A stretch of DNA of 64,000 nt from Trichuris trichiura (lineage: Eukaryota > Nematoda > Enoplea > Trichinellida > Trichuridae): assembly GCA_037903355.1 (NCBI GenBank), contig JBAJFE010000011.1:248001-312000 (forward strand). Direction: 5' to 3'. A program made the translations under genes and the position numbers. Numbering within the stretch: position 1 is the stretch's first letter; each line of letters starts with the position of its first letter. This document shows, piece after piece, positions 39,640 to 52,100 of the stretch. The notes under the pieces are model-generated. The model was not told the origin of the DNA and did no database searches. It was given only the letters and a program-made list of their open reading frames with translations.

Positions 39640-40941
39640 TCAAGAGAGAATAACATTTGCCAACGATGGACAATTCGGTTTCAATCGACTGATCAGCTCT
39701 TGGCGCAAACGAATACGATCACCCTTTACGGGGCAAAAGCCTTTCATTACAAGTATACGTAGTACCGGAGATCGAATATCGTCGAATATGTCGGCCAGCT
39801 CGTGCTGCTTTACGGCGTACGAAACATCGACGTGAATAAGACGCTCCAACTGGCCGCACGTCCTTAGCAAAGTGGGTCCTATTGGGTTACCCTTAACGGC
39901 TACGCGACAAAGTTTGGGCAGTTGCTTAAGCTCAAGCAGCGCTTTCTCCGCCGAAATAAGGCTGCCTGGACGACTGCCGGGAAGAGATAGTTCTTCCAAG
40001 TTGACAAGACAACGACCAATCACTTTGAATGTGACGTCACTGACTAGGTGACTACAAATGGTCAATGATCGTAGGCCAGTGAGACTTTCGATGGACGTAA
40101 CCAACCAATGAGGTAATGCAAATGGCGCTGGGCAATCTACGCTCAGCCGTTTTATTTGCTGTTCCGCAGACGAGAACGGCTGCAATAGGGGAGCATCCGG
40201 ATGATAGGTAACGGCCAAAGTATCCAACTTGGGGCAATGCTTCAGCGCGTACGTCAGAAATGCCGAACTGACAGCGCACCCTTTGATATCCAGTTGACGA
40301 AGAGTCGTTGGCAAGCATTGATAGCAAGCCAAGTGTATACGTTTATTGTTGCGTACGATCAACGTTTCCAGCTTGTTCCAATGTTTCAGCACCGTTTCCA
40401 ACAGCTTGTCGTCAAGACCGCCGTAGTGCCGTATGTGCACCTGGGCGACGTTTAGCCTTTTCAAAGTAGAGGTCGCTTCGGCTAGCTGGACCAACCAAAA
40501 ACGTTCCAGCAGTCGATAGCTCAAGTTCAAACTTTCCAAATTGCTACAGTATTCGACAACGGCGTATTCAAGACCCATACGCAGACCGTACTCGAGCGGA
40601 CCAAACCGGGAAAGCACCAAATGCTTCAAATGTGGACCAACTCGCTCGATGACGCTCTTGGCAGCCATGTCAAATTTGTACGCGCTGCATATGTCCAAGG
40701 AATTGCGATTGTTGCTGCTTAAAAATTCAACTAAGTCTAAGCAAGTTAGCCTTTTCCAATGGCGCTCCGAGATTAGATAAAGGCGCCGACAGGTTCCTTC
40801 AAGACGAAGGGTTTCCCGAACGCTCAGATAATCGAATATCTTTAACAACACTTCGTCAGGGAGGTCAAGAAGCTCAGCGCCAACTGCCATTTTGTGGATA
40901 CTATTGAATGAAGCGTCCGTGGATTCTGTAGACGTAAACAT
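39640..40941 (-). CDS. F-box/leucine-rich-repeat protein
   Basis: Intronless 433-aa frame from an ATG at 40941. Residues about 25-65 form an F-box (LLDLPDEVLLKIFDYLSVRE…CRRLY). The remainder is a series of leucine-rich repeats with L..L.V/L..C patterns (LKHLVLSRF, LESLNLSYR, LRQLDIKGC, LDTLAVTYH, LRSLTICSH, LEELSLPGS). Known: FBXL proteins bind SKP1 through the F-box and recruit substrates to an SCF ubiquitin ligase through the LRRs. Substrate and orthologue cannot be named. A second in-frame ATG at residue 18 is an alternative start. The absence of introns is unlike its neighbours and may reflect retroposition. Confidence 0.85.
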   Translation of the reverse strand: MFTSTESTDASFNSIHKMAVGAELLDLPDEVLLKIFDYLSVRETLRLEGTCRRLYLISERHWKRLTCLDLVEFLSSNNRNSLDICSAYKFDMAAKSVIERVGPHLKHLVLSRFGPLEYGLRMGLEYAVVEYCSNLESLNLSYRLLERFWLVQLAEATSTLKRLNVAQVHIRHYGGLDDKLLETVLKHWNKLETLIVRNNKRIHLACYQCLPTTLRQLDIKGCAVSSAFLTYALKHCPKLDTLAVTYHPDAPLLQPFSSAEQQIKRLSVDCPAPFALPHWLVTSIESLTGLRSLTICSHLVSDVTFKVIGRCLVNLEELSLPGSRPGSLISAEKALLELKQLPKLCRVAVKGNPIGPTLLRTCGQLERLIHVDVSYAVKQHELADIFDDIRSPVLRILVMKGFCPVKGDRIRLRQELISRLKPNCPSLANVILS

Positions 40942-43314
40942 TACAATGAGTCTACGTTGCGATGCCTATGTGCGCATGTAGACTTCGTACGAAAACGTTG
41001 CTTATCTCGCGCAGAACCGATGTTGTGAACGTTGACAGCCGGCCGTCAGCTGACGCCAAGCGACGACGCAGTTTCAATTAATTTCTCTGTTGAATGGCTG
41101 AGCGCCAGTAATTTGGCACGCTGCCAAAAGTCTGCAAATGCATTTGGCACTGAACAAGTATGAACTTCGGGCGTTCTAATGATTGGAAAAACAAACTCAC
41201 TGACAATCAAACCTGAACATCAATCACATGACCGCGATTTACACTTCCGCTTCAATGGAACCAATCCTAAAATTGAAGCGTACAGAGAGGGCTAAAAGTT
41301 TTAGCCTATTTTAGCGTAAATCATTTTCTTCCGAAATTCATTGCTTCACTGCATACTCTATCAATTCACTTGCAATTCTTTAATAATCGTTTCTATTAAT
41401 CAGCATAGAGTTGTTGCAGAAGGAGTGAAACGATTGCATTGAAGTACGCTGCGCAAACAGAAAGACCCTTCATCGAAGCGATGTAGCGCACTTGAATTAT
41501 TCCTTGAAAACAATTTATGCAAAATATGTACGCCTAGCGTTTTTCGACTGCGTGACGTAAGCAAAAATGAACCAGCCTAAATGTTGTCTTGAATTCACGA
41601 AGACGGCTCATACAGTACAACGTCTTTTGAATTGACCAATCACGAAACGACGCGAACGATTTGAAATTTGAACTTTAGTGTTGCCGGTAAAGCTTCTACA
41701 GTAATGACGTTGCAGCTGCACTGTTTAAAGAGATAAATGACGGGAAGCGAAACTAACCGGCTTTGATAAATACTATATTTTTTGCGAAACAAAAAAATAG
41801 GCGGCAAAAGTTTGAAAACATCGGCTAATCGATCTCATTTTAAACGATCACTTTTAGGAACAATTTTTTGACTTAACAATCACTGTTCGCTAACGAGATG
41901 GGGACAACTGATTATCGTAAAAATTCATTACTCCCAAACAGAAAGTAGCGGGAAACTCAACTGCGCGCTTTGCGCTAGTAAAAGAAGTCGGTAATAAAGC
42001 AAAGGACGAAGTGACGAGCGGGAAAACAATGATGCACCCTCTGTTGCCGTAATTTAAGCCTACACATTCCAGAAGTTTAGGCAAGCGTACGCAAGTGAAG
42101 CCACTCGCATAGTTGACAACCTAATCAACAGAACGAGAAGACACCGGCCATACTCAGGAACTGATGAATAGGCGCCTCGTCCAATTATTAAAGCTTATTA
42201 GCCTGGAAAACGAAGTTGCAATCTAGCAAAGTTGCATTAAGCTCTGCCTTGCTACCAATACAAAAAAGACGATTACGTAAAACTGCCTTCGACATTACTT
42301 AGGCAAGCGAACAATGCAACGCACCTCTTTTCCAATTACTACGCGTTTTCGAACACGTTGCAAGCACTTGGAATGCTCTTTCTATTGGTAACAAATGGAA
42401 GCTGTAGAGCGAGGCAGCCCAGTTCAGGATAAGCCGGCTAAAGCTTCTACACAACTCTCTTAAGGATGTTAGCAGCTAACTACAGCAGAAACAAAAAACG
42501 CGCAGGTTCAAATTTTTAAAAACGCCCTACTGTAATTTCAATATTTTTGAAACGCTTTGATTCTTGATGCGACTGTTCAATGTCCAACTGAGAAATTTTA
42601 AACTTAAGTAACGCATAGTGTGCATATTCTATCATCCAAACGAGTAATGCTGAAGTGAATACTGTTGCATCGCCATTTATGACGTTTTGAAGCAGAAAAA
42701 CATGTGAAATAATTTAAAGAGTTTTAAAAAAGCTTGACAATGTGCCAATTAAGTGTTAGATGAGCAAACTGTGCAATTGTCGTGTCACATAAGCATCTCG
42801 TTATCTACCCGCATTGCAATCGGGACTTAGTCTGATAAAAAGAGGTACGTTAACCTTGCGATTGTTGAATAGGCTACAGTTGTACTGAGCAATGCTAACA
42901 GCGTGATTCTTGAAACAGACTCCCTTTCTAACGGTTCTGGTTCAAATATAGTTAACTGACTGAAACGAACATTTACGGGACACAGAGTTCTTTTATGAAT
43001 TACCACGAACAATATTTACGGCAGAGCTCTTTAGATGCCCATTCATGCATAAGAATACTTATAGTTTGTTTCGAAACTCACGTTTATCCCTTAGTGGTGA
43101 TGAAAATGTCTTTTATCAAAATAGTTGCTCAAATTAAAAAGTAGCTCGGGGATCACTGCACGTAACTTCTCAGCGTAAGCTAAAAGTTGGCAATCTGTTG
43201 CGGACAGTGCTACTTACCAAGAAGACTCCCTGACGATCAAGTATACTGTATCTGTAAACCTTGAGCGTTATTGAAACAGTTGGCGGGCTTTTGTTTCAAC
43301 TAAATGTCGTTTGC
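40942..43314. other. Divergent intergenic region between the F-box and Pol eta genes
   Basis: About 2.4 kb of moderately AT-rich sequence. It must contain both promoters, but no motif could be assigned. Short frames are present on both strands; none looks conserved. Confidence 0.6.
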
Positions 43315-45608
43315 ATGAACGAAGAAGGACGGGTTGTCGTTCTGGTCGACATGGATTGTTTCTACGTGCAGGTGGAGCAACGGGAAAGACCAGAACTTTG
43401 GGGAAAGCCGACAGCTGTTGTACAGTACAATCAATGGAGGAATGGAGGGTAAAATTTGAGCAGTGGCATTTCTTGTTGTTCTCTAATGAATAGACGTTTT
43501 CGTTCAGGATAATTGCCGTTGGATACGAAGCTCGCGCATTTCACGTGAAACGAGGTATGCGTGGCGATCAGGCGCTAGCATGCTGCCCTGAGTTGCAGTT
43601 GGTTCAGGTTCCAGTCCAGCGCGGAAAAGCGGATTTAACCAAGTACAGGCAAGCTAGCGTAGAGGTATTCGACGTACTATCCGCCTTAAACATTGTTGTG
43701 GAACGCGCGAGCATCGATGAAGCCTACTTGGACCTCACTGATCTTGTTAGCACTGAACTAACAGCTCTTCGAGAAAATGGTCAGCTATTCAATGAGGATG
43801 ACCTCCGCGACACTTACTTGGCTATCAGCGACGATTCTCACTGGACGGATATGAGTCAACTCGTCCATTGGGCTAACGAGCATTTAAATGCTAATGCGCA
43901 GGAGACTATGGAAAATGCTGAAAATGCTCTTCGACTTCTACTTGGATGCATTCTGGCGAATCGATTTCGTCGCAGTATTTTTGAAACCACTCAATTTCGT
44001 GCCTCCGCTGGCATAGCCAACAACAAGGTTTCCTTACAAGTTGTTTTTTTCCTTGTAATCTCTGTAGTCGATTTCAGATGCTGGCGAAGCTTGCCTGCGG
44101 TCTGAACAAACCCAATAAGCAGACCTTAGTTGTACCTTGCATGATACGCTCTTTGTTCAGCAAAACGCGACTTCAGGATGTGTAGTTTGGTTCCAATTTC
44201 CTTTCATTTACTAGCAGTTATCGTTTTAGTCGTATGCTGGGCGGCAAACTGGGAAATCTTTTGGCAAATAGTTTCCAGGTGCAAACTATGCTGCAGCTTC
44301 GAGAGAACGTCAGCCGGGATCAACTTGTCGAATTGGTTGGCAAAAAGACGGAGTGAGTGCATTCCCTTTTGTTTTGCGTGCAAATTTTCTCGTACAAAGG
44401 GCATGGCTAAACCTAATTTTGGATGGAATTGACCGCGAGCCCGTTGTCGCACGACGGCTTGCCAAGTCCATTGGTTGCAGCAAGAATTTCCCTGGAAAAA
44501 TAGCGCTGCGTACCGTAAAAGATGTATACTGTAGTTATTTGAATACAACATGTGTACCTGCTTTTCTTTTAGGTGAAACATTGGCTAAAACTTCTCAGCG
44601 AAGAGCTCGAGGAGCGTTTAACCAAGGACCAGCAAGCCGTTAGATTTGTACCCACTGTTTTTAGTTATATTATCAGCTTTTTTCAGAATTTTCGCACTGC
44701 AAAATCACTTGCGGTAGGTGTAAGAACGGAAGATGATGGAATTCCTTCTGTATCTTGCAGTAGGCATACGCAGCTTCGAGCCTATACTTCGGAAGTGATT
44801 GCAAATGACGCGTTCGCTTTAATAGACGAATTGAACTCCGCGTCGGATGCTGAGAAAAAAATTTGGTCAGCGATCGTTTTGCCAAAACTGTTCTGTTCAT
44901 TCAAATGATTTTAGGAAGCCCAGCGTTACAATGTTGGCTTTGTGGGCTAGTCGCTTTGAAGATACCGTCGATGTGAATACTAAAATAATAACTGATTTTT
45001 TCAAGCCCGCCTCCATGGAAGATGACTGCGTCCTTGTTAAGTCGTCAGTGACCGATACAGACGGTCCGACTACATCGACAGCTCCAAAACAGCAGGAAGT
45101 AAATCCCGAAAAATATGCAAACGATTTGAAAGCAATGCTGTGTGGTTTAAACTTGTTTAAAAATTACTGCTCCGAAAGGCTTCCCATTGACAAATCCGAA
45201 GAGGCGGTGGTCAAGCCTTCTGCTAAGACGCTTCCTGCTAGCGAAACTTTATCAAATTCCACCAGCGCCGATTCGCTCACTTTAGGTGAGGAGAAAAGTA
45301 CCGACGAGCAGAGATCCACAGAGGACATTGTCGAAGTAGGTCCGAAGCGTTATATCCCTCAAAGTTTGGACGATATACCGATGGATGTTTGGACTTCTCT
45401 CCCGCCAGACGTAAGATGGGAACTGAAATCGGAAATGAAATCCATATCGAAGACCGTTAAAGAGGTTAGAAACGATTCGAGCGCAAACTCTCTTGTTGAA
45501 AAGAAAACGGGAAAATGTAAAAAGGGGGCGCCACCGTCGACTTCCTCTGGCAGTGCTAAAGGAAGCATATTGCAATATTTGCACTCAAATAATCTTGATT
45601 CCAGTTGA
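43315..45608 (+). CDS. POLH: DNA polymerase eta (Y-family translesion polymerase)
   Basis: Eight exons: 43315-43448, 43508-44027, 44078-44181, 44230-44352, 44400-44523, 44573-44638, 44687-44865, 44915-45608. All are in phase. Catalytic palm motifs are intact: VVLVDMDCFYVQVEQ near the N-terminus, YRQAS, and ASIDEAYLDLT with its Asp-Glu pair. The thumb and little-finger blocks RMLGGKLG, IGCSKNFPGK and EELEERLTKD are characteristic of Pol eta. Known: it inserts bases opposite UV photoproducts. The C-terminal tail has a PIP-box-like KIITDFF and a segment DVWTSLPPDVRWEL resembling a ubiquitin-binding UBM. I see no C2H2 UBZ finger of the vertebrate type. The ATG at 43315 directly precedes the conserved N-terminus. 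Confidence 0.93.
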
Positions 45609-46138
45609 TAACTGCGGCTGCAGTGGAGGCGTCAACCTGTACGATTGCCCCGGATGTACATTAAAACGGTTAGATAATAAAATAGTAATTATTTGAGCAG
45701 AAGTTTATGGCGGCAATTTTAGTATTTAGCATAATAATATTGTACAACGTTTCTGGCGTCCTTTCCGTTAGTTGAAAGCGTATGCTTTCAGTGTAAAGTT
45801 AAATTAGAATATTCGGACTACATTGTTCATTCGTCGAACACGGCTTAAAAAAAGGGGAGTTTGTTAGAAAAACAGTTCGTAAATGACCAAGCTAAAGAAA
45901 GTCGCTTTTGGTAAACTTTGAGCTAAGTGCACTGTAGAATGTTACTTGATTATCAGTTGGTCTACAGTATCGAACCGAATACTATTGTTTTAAACAATAT
46001 TGACGGGTGGCCATCCGCGAGCCTTGGCGACTGTGTTCAATTGAAACGTCCGCATTTTGTAATTAGCATAACTTTGTTTGACCGTGTAAATTTTGCCAAT
46101 TCCAATTGGAAGAGCAGTCTGGTGCTTGCTGTGTTGTC
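45609..46138. other. Intergenic region between Pol eta and HERC
   Basis: 530 nt between two plus-strand genes. AT-rich, no gene recognised. It should hold the Pol eta 3' end and the HERC promoter or trans-splice site. Confidence 0.55.
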
Positions 46139-49100
46139 ATGAGCGCCGAAGAAGTGCTCGCCTTTGGCAACAGTCAGGATGGGCAGCTTGGCCTGGGCGG
46201 AATTGAGGAGAACATGCGAATGGCAACGGCTTTGCCCCTGACGGAGGAAATGCGATGTTGTCGCGAAATCATCTGCGGACGAAAGCACACCGTTTTCCTG
46301 CTCGACAATGGCACTCTGCTTGCTTGCGGGAACAACGACTTTTGTCAGCTGGGTTACGAAGGACCACGGAAAAAACCTCGTAAGCAAAAACATGTTGCTT
46401 AATCATTATTATACTTTGCTTTAATGATGTCGTAGATTCGCTAGTTTATTCAGCTTTCCCTATTAGGTCCCGTAGATTCTTTTGCCGGCTCTCCGGTCGC
46501 TCAAGTGGCGTGTGGAGATGCTCATACTGTCGCCTTAACAGACGATGGTCATGTTCATTCTTGGGGTAGCAACGACTCGGGGCAACTTGGCGCCATTGTT
46601 AGCGATTTCGTAAAAGCAAATTGCTCCGTTCTCTTTTGGTATATAGCCAGCTTGGAATTCATCGTTCGGTTGAGAGAAAAACGTTGTCTTCTAGCGAAGT
46701 GAATCTGTGCAAAATTGTTCAAGTTGCCTGCGGAAACCAACATTGCCTTGCCTTGGAAGCCAGTATGCTTTTTGCATTTTCTGCCCCGAAATACGGTATG
46801 CTTTTTCAAATGGATCAATTGTAGACGGCGTTGTACACGCTTGGGGCTCAAATGATTTTGGCCAGTTGGGACTTGGTCACGTTAAGCCTTCGCCGAGTCC
46901 GCAGCCTATTGCGCATTTGTACGGAATCCCGTTCGCCCAAATTATTGCCGGTTCCTGGCACAGCTTTGCCAATTCAAGCTCAGGATGCGTCTACGGATGG
47001 GGAAAGAATTCGTGAGTTTCGCTTTTGCAAATTACCACATACTGATAATACTGTAGTTTTGCAGTTGCGGTCAACTTGGAGTGGGCGATACTTTTTGTAG
47101 GCCATTTTACTTTTTGCCACGTTACGTCATTTGAAAACACTTTAGCCAGACATCATCCGGTTTTATTAAAAAGCCTTAGAAGTCAGCGTATTGTCCGTTT
47201 GGTTTGTGGAGAAGACTTCACCTCCGCTTTGTCCATTGTAAGTATGGCTCAGTGGCGTTCAAATAGATTTGGTCGTCAATTTTATTGAAATTATTGAAGG
47301 ATGGCCAACTGTTTACTTTTGGCTCTGGAACATACGGCCAATTGGGCCATGGCAACAAGAATAATGAAGTTTTGCCAAAGCAAGTCGTCGAACTTATGGG
47401 CACAAAGGTTTTGGATGTGGCATGCGGTCGGTTAGTGAACTTTCCAATTTTATTCAATGTAACTTGCTATAACGACTTTCTTATTTTCGCTCATTGATGT
47501 TTATAACCGAACGAACTAACTAAGACATATGCGTTTCATCGCTCAGAGTTGGTAATATCATTAATCACCCTTAGTCTCCTGTAGGTCTAACCGTAGTTAA
47601 CAGTTGATTAGCCGATTGCGTTCTTTCGTTTCATAATTCATCATCGAGATTTGCTCCGCTTCCCATAATTCACTTTTCCCAACTTTGACATCATAATAGA
47701 TGGCAGCATGAGCTTTTATTACTCCGAAAGCGCGAGAATGCTTTGTCCGTCGTTTTCTAAGTGCATCCGCGCTATATTTGGAAGTTGGTAGTTGCACTGC
47801 TCTAAGCAAGCTAAATCTGTCCTGGAAGTTCATTCAAAATTAGCTCTTTCATGGTATAATCTTTTTACACCCCAATTTACCAAACGGGCAGTTCATTATT
47901 TCGTTGTCGATTGGAACGTTGGATTTTCGTTGCCGTATGGTCGAAGCAATGATTCTGCGAATATATCAGCTCAGTTTGAACGACTAACCTTATCTCTTCA
48001 ACCCGCGCCCATCATTTATCCCCGCAGTTCGATCAATAGCTTTTGGCCGGCGGCGTTTTTTTCCAAAACCGCATTCGACATTTCGATATCTTTTATCCGT
48101 GCGCTTATCGACACAAATTCCCAATCGTTGATAATGCAAACGCGCGCGATTGAGTAGGTTATCTTTTCTAACAGAGACTTTCACGTGTGTCGTTTGGAGG
48201 AGTATCGTACCAGCGAAAGCGTAGCGAACATTGACGTGCCGCTTCAAGCTTTGCATTTAGCAGAAAGATTAACAGTTCGGAACGTCTTTACGGTTTATTC
48301 GTAGGCTCTGATGAGGTGTTGACCTGCGCATCAATACGTCCTACAGTATCCTGATAGCAATAGTCTCGAAGAAATGCAGCTTTTGTGCGAACGCATACGC
48401 TATTTTTTAATTTTTTCCGCAGTTTACGAAAAGGTTCTGACCATCTGCTGCATTAGAAATTTTATTTTCCGAAATATTTGTTGCAGAGAGCAGTTCACTA
48501 ACTGAAAATTCAAACGAGACAATAAGTTCAAACTTGCTCTCCATGCTTCTTTGTTTTCTTTTATTTTAAGCACTGCGGGCTTGCCTAATCTGCTAACAGT
48601 GTAATAACAACTTTCGTATCGTTCTTCGTTGATCGTCAGTGAATCGCCATAAGGCCCTTTGTTAGGCAGTAGGCTGGCATAAGTTGTTTCTTATTTATTA
48701 TGTCTTTTATATTGTTTCGAGTATTTTTTTTCGCTTCCTCCAGTTTAGTAATGCGGGCGTAAAAGCTGCAGGCCTCTCCGTCACTGAATACGATGTTCCG
48801 TTTAGAATTTTTCTCTTTCTGAAAGACTCAGATAGCCGGAAATTTGCATATTTCAAATTTTGGTAATCGCGTTTTTATCTTAGTTGCGCCTATAATTAAT
48901 TCGCACAATTCAAGCATTGCGCAATAGCGATTGTGTAATGTAGTGTAAATGAGAAAAACATGCAGCATGTAAACATTCTGTAGCAGTTCAACGTCGAGAT
49001 AGAACTTTCCACGTATTTAAAAAGAGTAGCCATTCTATTTAGTCATTTTTGTGTTTGTACGTCGCGGTTTAAGCGTAGAAGGTGGAAGTAAGCAGCCTGA

Positions 49101-52100
49101 AATTAAAGGTATGCGTCTAATCAACCATAGAAAAAACATGCTAGCTTAAGCTGAACGCGGAGGTATCTTTCGAGCTGTGTTTAGTGTAGTCTTGCGTTTC
49201 AAGCTTTCTAAAGCGACCCAACAAACAGTGGTACCTGCACATCATATTCTTTAAAAAACAACAGCGTTGAATTTTTAAATTCTACTTGTAGACGCTTTTC
49301 GTTTAGCAAGAGAATGCGAGTATGTGTGTAACTTGAATTCCTTCTGTATCGGTAATTTAATTTTTGAAAGTGTACTTTCCTGTAAATTCCCGCTTGTTTC
49401 CATAGCTGACGAAATCTTTATGCCTCGAGGCTCGAACCTTTTGCGTTAGCTGGTAACGAAGTTTTTAGCTTAATTTTTTAATTTCTCGGCCGTTGAAATT
49501 GATGTTTTGATACTCTGTGCCAATGTTACACTTTTGTTCAGGTGTCATACGCTCGCATTGACAAAGGATAAAGTATACGCATTTGGGCTAAACATTTCTG
49601 GACAGTTGGGCATTCCGGACGTCAAAGACTGTTGCCTACTTCCTCAAGCGGTTCCATGCAAAGTGCCGAGTCGCGTTTTTGCCGGTGGCGAATTCTCCTT
49701 TCTTCTCTGCCTGTCCAAGGTTGGTCGAACGGCCGTCCGGGCAATTGGTTGTCCTTTATGCTTGCTAAAACGTTTAAAGCTATCCTCGACGAGTTCCGCT
49801 GCTAATCTACGGTCGTTGGATCGGCGCTGCATAGTCACTTTTGATTTGAAGAAGTTGAAAAAGCTCGCGGAAACCAATCCTTCGGAACTGACGGAGTAAG
49901 TGGGCGTTAATTTGAGATCCGTGCCGGCTTACCGGCTCCACTTTAGATACGTTCGAGTAGTAATGTCGAATTTAAATTGTTTGAACGGTTCATTCCTGAA
50001 GGACGGGGCAGGCAGGTTTTGCGTTTCTCCAAACAATGTTGGCATCGATCTTGACGACGCAATGAAATGTTTTGCATTTTTGTCCGAACAATGCGCCAAT
50101 ACGACCGAACTCGAAAGAACAGTAAGCCTTTATAATTGTTTTCTTTTTGCTTCGACCCGTTATTTCCATTTTCATTTCTTCAGGTCGTCAAAGGTTTGGA
50201 GTTGTCAATTATACCGTCTCTTTGCGCTTCGCCGCCCGGAATTGAAGCACTTCGCGTTTACGTTATATTGCCTTGGTGTCACGCATTTCTATTTGCGGAC
50301 AACTATCGCAACATCGTCGTACCGTTCGCATGTTGCTTCGTTGCACTTGGCGCCAATGCGTGGAGGATAATCAGTATTACGGTATTTGTTGACGATTCGC
50401 TGTTTTTTACTTTTCTTTTTCAGGAACGTGGTGGCAAAAGCTTCCCGTTCGACATCTTAATCGCGTATTGAAGGTTTGCTACGATTGCCGAGCAAGTTTT
50501 CTCTTATATTTCAGGGGGCATTTAGGTTTTCAAACAAGTGGTTGTTCACTTTGTGAATCTTCAAGCTTCAAACGCTAACGTCCCCGCCGTCGAAGTATTC
50601 CGTATACTCGTTTTCTCTACGCAATAACGGCTGTATTCATTTCAGAGTTCGTTTCGTCAATCGGCCATTAAGTATTCGTTGGAAGTTCTATCCCAATTGC
50701 ATCAAGTGTTGTTTACGCATTCCAACAGACGTTCCAACTTTTGGGTTTAGGTTAACAAAAAAACAAGAACAATACCATTTTCAAACTTCTACATAGACGA
50801 ACTGGAAACGAAGGTGGACATTCGCACCGACTACGTTGCGTGGTTGTACAGAAAGGTTTGCACTCGCATAATAAATTGCATAGCGGAATTGCGCGAACTT
50901 TAAGACCAACAATGACTTTTCATTTTGTTTCTATCCATTCGTGTTCAACGCGGTTGTTAAGGCGCTCCTGCTGCAAATTGACATGGCTATACAAATGCAG
51001 GTTCATTTGCGTATATCTGTTTCGACTTTTCAACAGAAAAGAAAACAAATTTTTTAGATGCGAGTTAACGAAAGCCAAATGTCCTTCTTTCATTCCCTGT
51101 TCACTACTGGTACAATAACGCCGTACTTAGTTTTGACCGTATCGCGGCAGAACATAGTGGAAGATACGATTGGTCAATTGTTCAGCATCGATGCGAATGA
51201 TTTGAAGAAGCCAATTAAGGTAGGCTTTCTTGTTTATGAAAAACAGCCGAAGAGGTTTGTTCTTTTTTTTCGGTCCAATTCGTTGGCGAAGAAGCGGATG
51301 ACGTTGGCGGCGTAAAGAAGGAATTCTTTTTGCTGCTCTTCCAGGAATTGTTGAATCCTAAGTTCGGCATGTTCGTCGAGTACAGCGAGTCCAGACGGAT
51401 ATGGTTTTCCAATGTCACTTTCGAAGATGTATATTTTGCTTCCTGGAATGTTTCTGTTCGGTTTAGCTTGTTCGTTTTTCAGCCGAAGACTTTTCAATTC
51501 GTTGGCATACTCTGCGGCCTTGCTATATACAACGGCGTCATTGTGGCTTTGCCATTTCCGTTGGCTTTGTACAGGAAGCTGCTCAAGGAACCTGTCACAG
51601 TTGAAGACTTGAAAGAGCTTAGCCCTACGGAAGGACGGTAGGGACGGAAGGGCAACTCAATGCGTTTAAACCAAATTTTGCTCCTCCTTAGTTCGTTGGA
51701 GCAATTGCTTGATTACGAAGGGAACGATTTTGAAATCGTATTCTCTCTAGCTTTCCAGGTGCGTTTACGAGAAACGTTCCCTTATTTTACATCCTGCATA
51801 CTATTATAAGATTACGGTAAGTGTGTTCGGGGAAAGCAAGACGATCGATTTGAAGCCTAATGGTGCTGACATACCGGTGACAAAAGAGAACAGGCAAGAG
51901 TTCGTCGACTTGTACGTCGACTATAAATTGAACAAGTCGATCAGCCCTTTATTCGATGCTTTTTCCGACGGCTTTTTTCGAGTGTTGACAAGTCACTTGG
52001 TAAAATTCTTCCAGCCTGAAGAGCTGATGGAATTGGTAGTTGGAAATGAGCACTACGATTGGTACGAATTTGAAAAGGTGATTGAAACTGCTACCGACCC

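Larger units (their letters stand above)
47431..49541 (+). other. HERC intron of 2.1 kb
   Basis: The donor GGTCG|GTTAGT and the acceptor TTGTTCAG|GTGTCAT restore the RCC1 motif …VACGR|CHTLAL in phase, so the whole interval is intronic on the plus strand. It is much longer than the neighbouring 50-60 nt introns. It contains the minus-strand candidate gene described separately. The part at 48.6-49.5 kb is AT-rich and unrecognised. Confidence 0.8.

Noticed and set aside
47792..48157. 121-aa plus-strand frame within the HERC intron
   Set aside because: It lies inside an intron whose removal is needed to join the RCC1 motif, and it is antisense to the more protein-like minus-strand segments.
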